DNA of 64,000 bases. Source: JBAZOO01 sp041648735. Lineage in GTDB: Bacteria; Verrucomicrobiota; Lentisphaeria; Oligosphaerales; CAITYL01. The notes below the pieces were generated by a model. The model made no database searches. It was not told where the DNA came from and saw nothing but the letters and a program-made list of their open reading frames with translations. Of this stretch, positions 39,747-48,944 are shown in pieces (the first letter of the stretch is position 1; the number at the start of each line of letters is the position of its first letter). The stretch covers positions 108,526 through 172,525 of the forward strand of contig JBAZOO010000001.1 of the NCBI GenBank assembly GCA_041648735.1, in the 5' to 3' direction. Made by a program: the position numbers and the translations under genes.

Positions 39747-39850
39747 TGCCTGGGGGGAGGGCGTGGCGCCAGGCACCAAGGGGCGGGTTATAGTAGCCGC
39801 TTTTCCGCCTGCCACGTTCCACGTTTCCCGCGAGACCTTTGAGGTGACCC

Positions 39851-41122
39851 ATGGCTGACTTGATCCGCATGACCGACAAGGGGCTGCTTGTCGGCGACCA
39901 TCCGACCCTGCCCTTCATCGAGGGCGACGGCACCGGGCCCGACATCTGGCGCGCTTCGGTGCGCGTGCTCGACGCCGCGGTGGCCAAGGCCTACGGCGGG
40001 AAGCGCCGGATCGAATGGCTGGAAGTGCTGGCCGGCGAGAAGGCGTTCAAGGCGACTGGCAACTGGCTGCCGGAGGAAACGCTGGCCGCCTTCCGCAAGT
40101 ACCTGGTCGGCATCAAGGGACCGCTCACCACCCCCATCGGCGGCGGCATCCGCAGCCTGAACGTGGCGCTGCGCAAGGAATTGGACCTCTACGTCTGCCA
40201 GCGGCCGGTGCGCTGGTTCCAGGGCGTGCCCTCGCCCGTGAAGCGGCCGCAGGACGTGGACATGGTGATCTTCCGCGAGAACACCGAGGACATCTACACC
40301 GGCATCGAATTCGAGGACGGCTCCGCCGACTGCGTGAAGTTCAAGAACCTCCTCAAGGAACAGTTCCCGAAGGAGTACAGGAAGATCCGCTTCCCGGACT
40401 CCTGCGGCATCGGCGTGAAGCCGGTCTCCCGCGAGGGCACTGAACGCCTGGTGCGCGCCGCCATCCAGTGGGCGCTGGCCAACCGCCGCAAGAGCGTCAC
40501 CTTGGCGCACAAGGGCAACATCATGAAGTTCACCGAAGGCGCGTTCATGCGCTGGGGCTATGCCCTGGCCGAGCGCGAGTTCGGCGACCAGCTCTACACC
40601 TGGCGGCAGTGGGAGGCGACCAAGAAGGAAAAGGGCGAGGCGGCCGCCAATGCGGAACAGCAGGCGGCGCTCCAGGCCGGCCGGCTGCTGATCAAGGACG
40701 TCATCGCCGACATCGTCTTCCAGCAGACCATCACCCGCGCCACCGACTTTGACGTCATTGCCACCATGAATTTGAACGGCGACTACCTCTCCGACGCCCT
40801 GGCCGCGCAGGTCGGCGGCATCGGCATCGCCCCCGGCGCCAACATCAATTACGGCACGGGCCACGCCGTGTTCGAGGCGACCCACGGCACCGCGCCGAAG
40901 TACGCGGGGCTCGACAAGGTCAACCCCGGCAGCCTCATCCTCTCCGGCGAGATGCTGCTCCGCTACCTGGGCTGGGGCGAGGCGGCCGACCTGGTGGTCC
41001 GGGGGCTGGAACGGGCCATCGCCGCGAAGACCGTCACCTACGACTTCGCCCGGCTCATGGAGGGCGCCACCGAGGTCAAGTGCTCCGAGTTTGGCGATGC
41101 CATGATCCGGATGATGGCGTAA
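39851..41122 (+). CDS. icd: NADP-dependent isocitrate dehydrogenase
   Basis: A 423-aa homodimeric-type enzyme. IEGDGTGPDIW at the N-terminus, GGGIRSLNVALRKELDLYVCQRPV for substrate binding, the FRENTEDIYTGIE motif, and NLNGDYLSDALAA for the metal. It makes 2-oxoglutarate in the TCA cycle. GAGGTG lies 6 bases before the ATG. TATAGT at 39789 is a possible -10 box. The EfpL-like gene follows after 26 bases, probably in the same transcript. Confidence 0.97.
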   Translation: MADLIRMTDKGLLVGDHPTLPFIEGDGTGPDIWRASVRVLDAAVAKAYGGKRRIEWLEVLAGEKAFKATGNWLPEETLAAFRKYLVGIKGPLTTPIGGGIRSLNVALRKELDLYVCQRPVRWFQGVPSPVKRPQDVDMVIFRENTEDIYTGIEFEDGSADCVKFKNLLKEQFPKEYRKIRFPDSCGIGVKPVSREGTERLVRAAIQWALANRRKSVTLAHKGNIMKFTEGAFMRWGYALAEREFGDQLYTWRQWEATKKEKGEAAANAEQQAALQAGRLLIKDVIADIVFQQTITRATDFDVIATMNLNGDYLSDALAAQVGGIGIAPGANINYGTGHAVFEATHGTAPKYAGLDKVNPGSLILSGEMLLRYLGWGEAADLVVRGLERAIAAKTVTYDFARLMEGATEVKCSEFGDAMIRMMA

Positions 41123-41148
41123 GCGCCACCGGCAGAGGAGAACCTTCG

Positions 41149-41730
41149 ATGATCCACGCCAACGAGTTGAAGCCGGGGGCGATCTACGTCGCCAACGGCG
41201 CCCCCTGCATGGTCGAGACGCTGGTCAAGCAGACGCCGTCGGCCCGCGGCGCGGCGACCCTCTACAAGGTCCGCGCCCGCAACCTGCTGACCAAGGCCAA
41301 GGTTGACGCCAGCTACCGGGGGGATGACGTCTTCCCGGAAGCGGATTTCCGCCGCGTCCAGCTCCAATACCTGTACCGGGACGGCGACCAGTGCGTGTTC
41401 ATGGACCTGGAGAGCTTCGACCAGCCGGCCCTGCCCGCCGCCGAGCTGGAGGCGGAGCTGAAGTTCCTGGTGGACGGCATGGAGGGGATCATGGGGCTGA
41501 TCCTGGACGAGCGGCTGGTCGGCATCCAGCTCCCCGACGTGGTCGAGATGGAGCTGGCCGAGTGCGACCCGGCGATCAAGGGGCAGTCGGCCACGGCGCG
41601 GACCAAGCCGGCCAAGACCAGCACCGGCCTGGTGGTGCAGGTGCCGGAATACATGGCCGCGGGGGAGCTGGTGCGGATCGATACGCGCGACGGCAAGTTC
41701 CTGGGGCGGGTCAGCGGCGGCCGCGGCTGA
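41149..41730 (+). CDS. EF-P-like protein, EfpL/YeiP type
   Basis: A 193-aa protein with three beta-barrel domains. The tip loop reads KQTPSARGAATLYK: the SARGAATLYK pattern of YeiP/EfpL instead of the PGKGxAFVR loop of canonical EF-P, so an Arg replaces the modified Lys. GLVVQVPEYMAAGELVRIDTRDGKFLGRV is the conserved domain III. It is expected to help ribosomes stalled on proline-rich peptides, relevant in a genome this rich in proline codons. AGAGGAG is 8 bases before the ATG. Confidence 0.88.
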   Translation: MIHANELKPGAIYVANGAPCMVETLVKQTPSARGAATLYKVRARNLLTKAKVDASYRGDDVFPEADFRRVQLQYLYRDGDQCVFMDLESFDQPALPAAELEAELKFLVDGMEGIMGLILDERLVGIQLPDVVEMELAECDPAIKGQSATARTKPAKTSTGLVVQVPEYMAAGELVRIDTRDGKFLGRVSGGRG

Positions 41731-41925
41731 AGTGAAGCCGCCGGGGCTCATGGGTGCCGCCAAACGCCGCCACCAAACGCCAAGCGCCAAGCCGGGGGAT
41801 GTGCCAAATCCAGCAACCACGATTATAGTGTTGGTTTGGATTTTCGCCGGCCACCGCACCGCCACACCCCGCCCCGGCATCAGCCCACAGGCGGGCCGCG
41901 GCGGGCGCCAAGGAGATTTTTGGGG

Positions 41926-42180
41926 ATGAAAGGATGGCTCACGGCCACCGTGCTTGCCACTTGCTGCGCCACCGCCACCGCCTGGCTGGAGGCCACCGAG
42001 ACGGGGCAGGACTCCGGCGGCGGCAACGGGATCGGCTGGCTCAACTCCGCCTACCTGGACTACAAGCTCAACGACCACTGGAGCTTCGCGGCCATGGCCT
42101 CCCATTTCAGCCCCGGCGACGCCTTCGCCGACGGCCATGACACCGATTGGATCCGGCTGGAAAGCAAATTCGCCTTCTGA
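41926..42180 (+). CDS. Small exported protein, probable porin remnant
   Basis: An 84-aa protein with a signal peptide (KGWLTATVLATCCATATA) and a short linker. The last 45 residues look like the closing strands of an outer-membrane barrel (NSAYLDYKLNDHWSFAAMASHFSPGDAF...WIRLESKFAF), ending in Phe as barrel proteins do. The SPGDxF segment is typical of alginate-export/porin-like proteins. The whole central barrel is missing, so this is either an internal-deletion derivative or a genuine mini-protein. AAGGAG is 10 bases before the ATG, so it is still translatable. Confidence 0.6.
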   Translation: MKGWLTATVLATCCATATAWLEATETGQDSGGGNGIGWLNSAYLDYKLNDHWSFAAMASHFSPGDAFADGHDTDWIRLESKFAF

Positions 42181-42184
42181 AACC

Positions 42185-42216
42185 CGGCCCGGCCGCGCCA
42201 ACGCCCGGCCGGGCCG
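42185..42216. terminator. GC-rich hairpin after the small exported protein
   Basis: Perfect 11-bp inverted repeat CGGCCCGGCCG (42185) and CGGCCGGGCCG (42206) with a 10-base loop, five bases after the stop codon. No T-run follows on the plus strand, so it may be a weak terminator or an mRNA-stabilising stem. Confidence 0.45.
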
Positions 42217-42254
42217 TTGCCCGCGGGCCCGCAAAAAAAAAAGGTGATGAAGCC

Positions 42255-43280
42255 ATGAAGAAAGTCACGCTCAAGGACATCGCCCAGGAGAGCGGCGTCT
42301 CAATCATGACCGTCTGCTACATCCTCAATGGCCGCGACAAACTGTTCCGCCCCCAGACGCGCCAGACCGTCCTCGCGACGGCGGCCCGCCTCGGCTACAA
42401 GCCCAACGCCGCCGCCAAGGCGGTGCTCACCGGCCGCTTCGGCTGCGTCGCCTTGCTGTTCGCGGAAAACGCCATTTGCAGCGAACTGCCAACCCCGCTG
42501 CTCAGCGGCATCCAGGATGAACTGGAGCTGCATGACCTGCACCTCGTCCTCTCCCGCTTCGCCGCCCAGGAGGGCAGCGACCGGCAGGCCGTCCCCAAGG
42601 TCCTGCGCCAAGCCCTGGCCGACGGGCTGCTGGTCTATGCGCCGCGCGACCTGCCCCAGCCGCTGGAGGAACAGTTGGCCTTGCCACAACCTCCCCTCGT
42701 CTGGATCGGCCGGGAGCGGCCGACCGACGCGGTCTACGCCGACCTCCGCGCCGCCGCCGCCAAGGCGGTCCAGGAACTGGCTAGCCGGGGCCACCGGCGG
42801 ATCCCCTTCCTCTATCCCGCCACCGACCCCACCGACAAGGTCCAGCATTGCCAGTTGCAGCCCCGGCTGGAAGGCTACCAGGCCGCCATGGCCGCCGCCG
42901 GGCTGACCCCGCAACCAGTGGAACTGCCGGCGGACAATGGGGGCTGGATGGAACCCTGCCAGCGCCTCCTGGCCACCTCGGAGCGGCCGACAGCGCTGCT
43001 CACCCTCTGCGAGATGGTCGCCGACGTGGCCATGTTCGCGGCGGCCAAGGCCGGCCTCAGCGTCCCCGGGGATCTCTCGCTCATGGCCCTGCTGGCGCCG
43101 GAGTGGACGGTCGGCGGCCAGGCGCTGGCGGCCATGGAGGATCCCCAGCACGAAGTGGGGCGCCGCGCCGCCCAGATGCTGCTCCAGAAGATCAAGCAGC
43201 CGCAGGAGCCCATCCCCGCGGCGGCGATCCCCTGCCAGTTCCTGGCCGGGGAGACCATCGGCCCCGCGCCGGCCGGCTGA
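42255..43280 (+). CDS. LacI-family transcriptional regulator
   Basis: A 341-aa protein. The helix-turn-helix is VTLKDIAQESGVSIMTVCYILNG (4-26), the hinge follows at YKPNAAAKAVLTG, and a periplasmic-binding-like sensor fills the rest (PPLVWIGRERPTDAVYADLRAAAAKAVQELASRGHRRI). It presumably senses a sugar. The only neighbours are the porin remnant upstream and the peptidase fusion downstream; neither is a clear target. Confidence 0.9.
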   Translation: MKKVTLKDIAQESGVSIMTVCYILNGRDKLFRPQTRQTVLATAARLGYKPNAAAKAVLTGRFGCVALLFAENAICSELPTPLLSGIQDELELHDLHLVLSRFAAQEGSDRQAVPKVLRQALADGLLVYAPRDLPQPLEEQLALPQPPLVWIGRERPTDAVYADLRAAAAKAVQELASRGHRRIPFLYPATDPTDKVQHCQLQPRLEGYQAAMAAAGLTPQPVELPADNGGWMEPCQRLLATSERPTALLTLCEMVADVAMFAAAKAGLSVPGDLSLMALLAPEWTVGGQALAAMEDPQHEVGRRAAQMLLQKIKQPQEPIPAAAIPCQFLAGETIGPAPAG

Positions 43281-43735
43281 CCCCCATCTGCCTTCAATGA
43301 GTTGACGCCCTTGGCGGTGAGCCAAAGCCCGCTCCGGCACCGACCCACTCCACTGCCCCAAACGCGGCGGCAAAATGAAATTGATTGCGGACAACGACTG
43401 CCAGCCGGTTCCGGAGTGCGAGTAAGGGCTTGCCTTCCGGATTCCGGCAGGATAAAGTCCCCCCATGCAGCGTAGCCGCCGGTGGGAAGCGCAACCGTAC
43501 GCCCGAAAACCGGCCGGAACCATGCCAAACCTCACCCCAAACCCCACGCCGCCCCTTGCCGCCGCCCGAACCTTCTCCGGCGGTGGCGCCGCCACCCCGG
43601 CGGTGGCGCGAAATTGGGGGGCGGTTTCGCTCCCCTCTCCCCCCCCGTATTCCCCCCGGCCGCGCCGGCCCGGGAAAGCAAAATCCCTGGCAGCAGTTGG
43701 CATCCAGCTCAAATGACCGAAGGAGGTTGACGCTC
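43281..43735. other. 455-bp intergenic region
   Basis: No supported gene; short open frames here have no family resemblance or ribosome site. It contains a CCGGCGGTGGCGCCGCCACCCCGGCGGTGGCG direct/inverted repeat (about 43577) and ends with AAGGAGGT 8 bases before the peptidase fusion. Confidence 0.55.
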
Positions 43736-45727
43736 ATGGCAAACGGCAAAACAAGGCAGGCGGCCGCACAGCGGGTTTATAACGCCCGCCCGGACACGAT
43801 GGATTTCCGCGACAAAATGTACGAGGCGACGCTGATCCAAGTGCCGAAGCGGATCGCCCTCGAATACTACAGGAAGGTGAAGGTGCCCGTCCTCGACCAG
43901 GGCCAGGAGGGCGCCTGCACCGGCTTCGGGCTGGCCACCGTGGCCAATTACCTGCTGCGCAAACGCAAGGAAGTGAAAGGACAGGACTCGGTCAGCCCGC
44001 GCATGATGTATGAAATGGCCAAGCGCTACGACGAATGGCCCGGCGAACAATACGATGGCTCCAGCGCGCGCGGCGCGATGAAGGGCTGGCACAAGCACGG
44101 GGTGTGCAATGAATCGGTTTGGCTCTACGACCCGAAAAAGCCCGATGCCCGGCTGACCGAAACCCGCACCGCGGATGCGGCAACCCGCCCCCTCGGCGCC
44201 TACTTCCGCGTCAACCACAAGGATCTGGTGGCGATGCATGCGGCGCTGGCCGAGGTCGGCATCCTGTACGCCACCGCCACCGTGCATGCCGGGTGGGAGG
44301 CGGTTTCGGCCGACGGCCTGATCCCGCTGCAGGACAAAATCCTGGGCGGACACGCTTTCGCCATCGTCGCCTTCGACGAGCGCGGCTTCTGGCTCCAGAA
44401 TTCCTGGGGGCCGGACTGGGGGCGGCAGGGTTTTGCGCTCATCAGCTACCAGGATTGGCTTGGCAACGGCAGTGACGTCTGGGTGGCCCGGCTGGGGGCG
44501 CCGGTGATGCTCGAGGCCGCCGCGAAGGGCGCCGCGCCAGGCCGCGCCGGAGCCATGCGCGCCAAGTCTTACTCCTACCCCGAGCTGCGGCCGCATATCA
44601 TCAGCATCGGTAACAACGGGGCGCTCCGGGACGACGGCATCTTCGGCACCTCGGCTGCCGAGGCGGAGGAAATCATCAAGCAGGATTTCCCGCGCATCAC
44701 CCGGAACTGGAAAAAGAAACGCCTGCTCCTATACGCCCACGGCGGGCTGGTGAGCGAGGAATCCGCCATCCAGCGCGTGTCCGACTACCGCAAGGCCATG
44801 TTGGATGCGGAAGTCTACCCCCTGGCCTTCAGTTGGAAGTCCGACGCCTGGACCACGATCAAGAACATCATCGAGGACGCCCACCGCAGGCGCCGGCCGG
44901 AGGGGGTTCTCGACGCAGCCAAGGACTTCATGCTCGACCGGCTGGATGATGCGCTCGAACCCTTGGCGCGGACGCTGGGCGGCAGGACGATGTGGAGCGA
45001 AATGAAGGAAAATGCCCTGTCCGCCACCCTGAACGGAAAAGGCGGGGCACGCATCGCGCTGGGCTTTCTCGACGAACTGCTGGCGCAGGAGCCGGGCATC
45101 GAAATCCATATCGCGGGGCACAGCGCCGGCAGCATCTTCCATGCCCCTCTTGTCCAGTTGCTCACGGCCAAGGGGAAAATCAGCTCCGGCCCGCTGAGCG
45201 GCATGACCGGCCTCGGCCGGAAGATCGAGACCTGCACGCTGTGGGCACCCGCCTGCACCGTCGCCCTGTTCAAGCAGACCTATCTGCCCGCGCTCAACGC
45301 CAAGGGCATCAAGCGCTTCGCCCTGTTCACGCTCACCGACCAGGTGGAACAGGACGACAACTGCGCCAATGTCTACCACAAGTCGCTGCTCTATCTGGTG
45401 TCCGACGCTTTCGAGCAGCGGGTGCGCATCCCGATGTTCCAGAAAGACGGCGAACCGATTCTGGGCATGGAGAAATTCGTCCGCAACGACTCCGAACTCG
45501 AGATGCTGTTCAAGAACGGCAAGGCCGACTGGGTCAGATCGCCGAACACCGCCGCAGACGGCTCGCCCGTTCATTCCACGGCACGCCACCACGGTGACTT
45601 CGACGATGACAAGCCGACCGTACTCGCCACCCTGGCGCGAATTCTGGGCCAAGGCATGGCGGAGGCGCCTTTCTCCTTCGCCCGCACGCCGGCCGCGTTG
45701 CGCGAACGCCGAATGAAGCTCAGTTGA
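43736..45727 (+). CDS. Papain-like (C1) peptidase fused to an alpha/beta-hydrolase-like domain
   Basis: A 663-aa protein without a signal peptide. Residues 40-250 form a papain-like domain: DQGQEGACTGFG with C61, GGHAFAIV with H206, QNSWGPDWG with N222, a complete triad. There is no propeptide of the usual length (only about 40 residues). After a linker, residues 325-600 resemble an alpha/beta hydrolase: LLLYAHGG near 335 as an oxyanion-type loop and IHIAGHSAG with S463 as the nucleophile elbow. A strong AAGGAGGT ribosome site is present. The partner, substrate and location are unknown; it could be an effector, a processing enzyme or a defence protein. Confidence 0.85.
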   Translation: MANGKTRQAAAQRVYNARPDTMDFRDKMYEATLIQVPKRIALEYYRKVKVPVLDQGQEGACTGFGLATVANYLLRKRKEVKGQDSVSPRMMYEMAKRYDEWPGEQYDGSSARGAMKGWHKHGVCNESVWLYDPKKPDARLTETRTADAATRPLGAYFRVNHKDLVAMHAALAEVGILYATATVHAGWEAVSADGLIPLQDKILGGHAFAIVAFDERGFWLQNSWGPDWGRQGFALISYQDWLGNGSDVWVARLGAPVMLEAAAKGAAPGRAGAMRAKSYSYPELRPHIISIGNNGALRDDGIFGTSAAEAEEIIKQDFPRITRNWKKKRLLLYAHGGLVSEESAIQRVSDYRKAMLDAEVYPLAFSWKSDAWTTIKNIIEDAHRRRRPEGVLDAAKDFMLDRLDDALEPLARTLGGRTMWSEMKENALSATLNGKGGARIALGFLDELLAQEPGIEIHIAGHSAGSIFHAPLVQLLTAKGKISSGPLSGMTGLGRKIETCTLWAPACTVALFKQTYLPALNAKGIKRFALFTLTDQVEQDDNCANVYHKSLLYLVSDAFEQRVRIPMFQKDGEPILGMEKFVRNDSELEMLFKNGKADWVRSPNTAADGSPVHSTARHHGDFDDDKPTVLATLARILGQGMAEAPFSFARTPAALRERRMKLS

Positions 45728-45739
45728 GGTGGGCGGGAT

Positions 45740-46170
45740 GGGCGCACCATTTCGAAATTTCCGGCGCTTCCGGCTTTTGGCGCCAGCCGGGAATGGGTGG
45801 CCCACCAATGCCATTTCTTGAAGAAGGCGGCCGCCGCTTCCGCGGTTGGGCACCGCCAGATCTCCCGGAAGTCCTCCTTGATGGCCCAGGCCCGGCCGGT
45901 CTTGACGGCGGCCTCCTTGAGCTGCTGGAACGGCGCGGCGCGGTGGTCCGGGACGTTCTCTTCGTTGTAGAGGAACCACATCCCGCACCTGCCCCTCCTT
46001 CAGGTCGGCGATGATGGTGAAACACTGGTGACGCGCAAACCCGCTTTTCTCGTCAATGCCCAGCGCTTCAGGAAGTTCCGGGCTGCGGCGCGCCAGCCCG
46101 CGCTCGCCGGCCCGGGCCATGACGGTGGCCATCTCGTCCCAACTCAGCCCCGTCAGCGAACGGCGGCTTC
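45740..46170 (-). pseudogene. ISL3-family transposase remnant
   Basis: Two minus-strand reading frames together resemble an ISL3 transposase. The first (46170 to about 45985) reads RSLTGLSWDEMATVMARA...GIDEKSGFARHQ, the helix-turn-helix tail and the first catalytic Asp region. The second (about 45981 to 45740) reads WFLYNEENVP...TGRAWAIKEDFREIWRC...WHWWATHSRL, the region before the catalytic Glu. About 100 residues between them, including the second catalytic Asp region, are missing and the frame changes at the junction. The element is dead; no terminal inverted repeats were recognised. Confidence 0.7.
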
Positions 46171-46232
46171 ACCTGGACAGTCCCATGTTCCGCGCAGGAC
46201 ACCCGCGGCAGCCTGGCGGCACCGCCGGCGGG

Positions 46233-47849
46233 TCAGGTGCGGAGTTCGCAGACCGAGTAGCCGCGGGGCGGTAGGGTGATCTGGAGGCCGCCTTTTTTCC
46301 GCGTCGCCGTCAAGGGTGCGCCCAGGAGCGTGGCGCCCAGCCCCGTGACCGCCGGGTGGCGGCAGAAGGCCGTGGCGACCTCGGCGCTGGGATTGACCGC
46401 GACCAGGACCGCCGAGCCACCCAGCCGCCGGAGGTAGAGCAGGGCATTCGACCCCTTCTCCCCGTGGACAAGCTCGAATTCCCCGAGGTTGCCGAGGGCG
46501 GGCCGCTCCCGCCGCAGCCGCAGCAGCGCCCGGACATGGTTCAGCAGCGAGCCGGGATCCTTTTCCTGGGCGGCGACGGTCGGGCGGCCAGGATCGGGAT
46601 CCACGGGCAGGTAGAGCCGCTGCCTGGGGGCGGTGGAGAAGCCGGCGTTCCGGCCGCGGTCCCACTGCATGGGAGTGCGCGCGCCGGTGCGGCAGAAGCC
46701 GCCTTCCTTGCTGACCAGGCCGGGGAGGTGGCGCATCCCGATTTCGTCGCCGTAGTAGATGGTGGGGATGCCGGGCATGGTGAGCAAAAAGGCCATGGCG
46801 GCCTTGAGTTCGGCGACGTCGCGGTCCAGGTTCAGGCGGGTGATGTCGTGGTTGCCGGTGGGGAGGGAGATGTAGCCGAGGTCCCGGGTTTTCCGGTAGG
46901 CGTCGAGATAGTGCTTGAGGAAGGCGGTGATGTCACCCTTGCCCTGGCGGTCGAAGAAGCTGTGGCCGGGCTCGGGGCAAGGCCAGGCAAAGCGCTCCTT
47001 CTCGGCGCGGAAGAGGGAGGTGTAGGCCGGAGTGCCGAAATGGATCATGAAGTCAATGTGGAAGCCGGCGGGGATCGCCGCCGGGGGGTTGGACCACTCG
47101 GCGATCAGGACAGCTTCGGGGAAGGCATTCTTCAGCCAGGCGCGCTCTTCGGCCCAGTGGGCGCGCATGGCGCTGCCGTCGGTGTCGCCCTTGACCAGGG
47201 AGGAGGCCATGTCAACCCGGAAGCCATCAACGCCCATCTCCAGCCAGAACTGCATGATCCCGCGCATCTCCCGTTTCAGGGCAAGCACGTCCGGATGGTC
47301 GGTGGGGAGCTGCCAGGGCTGGGCGGGGTCGGGCTTGGCGAAGCCGTAGTTGAGGGCGGGCTGGAACCAGAAGAAATTGGTGACGTACTGGCCGTCGCGG
47401 TCGCTGATGGCGTTGACGGTGTTGAATCCGGGGGCGGCGATCCAGACGCTGTCGGTCCAGATGTACCAGTTGGAGTGGCGGTTGGGCTTGGGGGAGCAGG
47501 ACTTCTTGAACCAGGGATGTTCGACGGAGGTGTGGCCGGGGACGAAGTCCAGGCAGAGGCGCATCTTCCGCCGGTGCAGGTCGGCGACCAGCCGCCGCAG
47601 GTCGGCGTTGGTGCCGTAGCGGGGGGCGACCTTCCGGTAGTCGCTCACGTCGTAGCCGGCATCGCCGAAGGGGGAGGCGAAGCAGGGGTTGAGCCAGACC
47701 ACGTTGCAGCCCAGGGACTGGACGTAATCGAGCTTTTGCCGGATGCCTTCGAGGTCGCCGATGCCGTCGCCGTTGCTGTCGTGGAAGCTCTGCGGGTAGA
47801 TCTCGTAGAACACCGCGTCCTTGAGCCAGGCGGGAACGGAGTTGTCCAT
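46233..47849 (-). CDS. GH13 alpha-glucosidase-like enzyme
   Basis: A 538-aa cytoplasmic glycoside hydrolase family 13 enzyme. The nucleophile D213 is in GVDGFRVDMA, the acid/base E251 in LIAEWS, and D335 in TGNHD. YQIYP-type start (VFYEIYPQSF) and DAGYDVSDY fit oligo-1,6-glucosidase, trehalose synthase or sucrose-isomerase-like subfamilies; TPMQWDRGRNAGFS supports the exo-glucosidase group. No signal peptide. AAGGAA is 11 bases before the ATG. It stands alone, between the ISL3 remnant and a PEP-CTERM fragment. Confidence 0.9.
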   Translation of the reverse strand: MDNSVPAWLKDAVFYEIYPQSFHDSNGDGIGDLEGIRQKLDYVQSLGCNVVWLNPCFASPFGDAGYDVSDYRKVAPRYGTNADLRRLVADLHRRKMRLCLDFVPGHTSVEHPWFKKSCSPKPNRHSNWYIWTDSVWIAAPGFNTVNAISDRDGQYVTNFFWFQPALNYGFAKPDPAQPWQLPTDHPDVLALKREMRGIMQFWLEMGVDGFRVDMASSLVKGDTDGSAMRAHWAEERAWLKNAFPEAVLIAEWSNPPAAIPAGFHIDFMIHFGTPAYTSLFRAEKERFAWPCPEPGHSFFDRQGKGDITAFLKHYLDAYRKTRDLGYISLPTGNHDITRLNLDRDVAELKAAMAFLLTMPGIPTIYYGDEIGMRHLPGLVSKEGGFCRTGARTPMQWDRGRNAGFSTAPRQRLYLPVDPDPGRPTVAAQEKDPGSLLNHVRALLRLRRERPALGNLGEFELVHGEKGSNALLYLRRLGGSAVLVAVNPSAEVATAFCRHPAVTGLGATLLGAPLTATRKKGGLQITLPPRGYSVCELRT

Positions 47850-48036
47850 GGGGTGGCGTTTCCTTGGGGTTGCTTGGGTTCGGTATTTTACTGGCTCAAA
47901 CCGCGCCTGCCCATGGCCAGCGGCAAAACACAAAAACTCGGCGGCTGAATACAATGGCTGTCGTCATCGTCGGAACAGGAACAACCGCTGTCCTCACCCT
48001 TCAGGGAAACACCACTGGAAACGTGTTCGCTGGTAA

Positions 48037-48669
48037 AATTGTAACCCGAGCGGCTCCACGACTGGCTTTACCAAAGCTGGTACCGGCACCTGGACGCTTT
48101 CTGGCGCGAACAGCTACACCGGCACCACGGCGGTCTCCGCCGGGACGCTGCTGATCAACGGCAACCAAGCGACCGCCACCGGCGCGGTGACCGTCGCCAA
48201 CACGGCCACCATGGGCGGCACGGGCACGGTCGGCGGCGCGACCACCGTCAACAGCGGCGGCAAGCTCGCCCCAGGCACCAGCCCGGGGATCCTGACCTTC
48301 AACTCCGACCTGACCCTTGCCGGCGGAGCTGGCGTCGCCGCCGGTGCCACGGCGATCTTCGAGGGCGGCGACCGGGTGGACGTCAATGGCACGCTGACCT
48401 TGGACACGGACTGGAACTTGACTCTGCTGACCGGCTTCCAGGACGGCGGCACGACCACGTTGTTCACCTACACGACGGCTGGCGGCACGCTGGACCTGAC
48501 CCCGGACTTTGACAGCACCGGCCTCGGCTTCACTCCGACCAGCTCGTTGACGCTCACGGACACCGGCTCCGCGATTGTGCTCAACGGCATCTCGATTGTC
48601 CCCGAGCCGGCGGCGCTGGCGCTGCTGCTCGTCGGCGCGGTCGGGCTGCTCCGCCGGCGGAACGGCTGA
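48037..48669 (+). pseudogene. 5'-truncated PEP-CTERM protein with autotransporter-associated beta repeats, copy A
   Basis: The reading frame opens after a TAA near 48034 and reads GTGTWTLSGANSYTGTTAVSAGTLLING (an autotransporter-associated beta-strand repeat) through to VPEPAALALLLVGAVGLLRRRNG, a complete PEP-CTERM signal. The N-terminus is missing: a short upstream frame from ATG 47954 (MAVVIVGTGTTAVLTLQG) is one base out of phase. Any translation could only begin internally, for example GTG 48187 (160 aa) without a signal peptide. Copy B is at 63181. Confidence 0.75.
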
Positions 48670-48944
48670 GGGCGGAAGCAGAGCGGGCGGGGCGAGCCTG
48701 CCTGGACGGCAGGTCCCCGCTCCATGACTGTCGCGGCTCGGATGGTGACGTGAGTTCCGGCCGAGCTTTTTTTTCGGCTCTTCCGGGGTTTGTGTGGGTT
48801 GATCTTCCCGCTTATTGACCTGCGCGGCTCTGAGCGTCAACGCCGCCAGAGCCGCGCCAGTCATGGGGAGCCTGCCGGATTGAACGAACAGAAGGGCACG
48901 AAGGCCGCGAAGGGTATTCTCCGCGTCTCCGCGCCTTCGGTTGT
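48670..48944. repeat. Repeated 3' tail and dispersed block
   Basis: 48670-48778 is nearly identical to 63682-63790 (GGGCGGAAGCAGAGCGGGCGG... to the T-run). 48811-48945 (GCTTATTGACCTGCGCGGCTC ... GAAGGGTATTCTCCGCG) recurs at 62681-62805. No gene. Confidence 0.8.

Noticed and set aside
43465..43730. Two small plus-strand open frames before the peptidase fusion
   Set aside because: Overlapping each other in different frames, Pro/Arg-rich, no conserved features.
48187..48669. An intact 160-aa PEP-CTERM protein
   Set aside because: It would start within a beta-strand repeat at a GTG with no signal peptide, although exosortase substrates need export; the frame continues upstream as a repeat, showing truncation.
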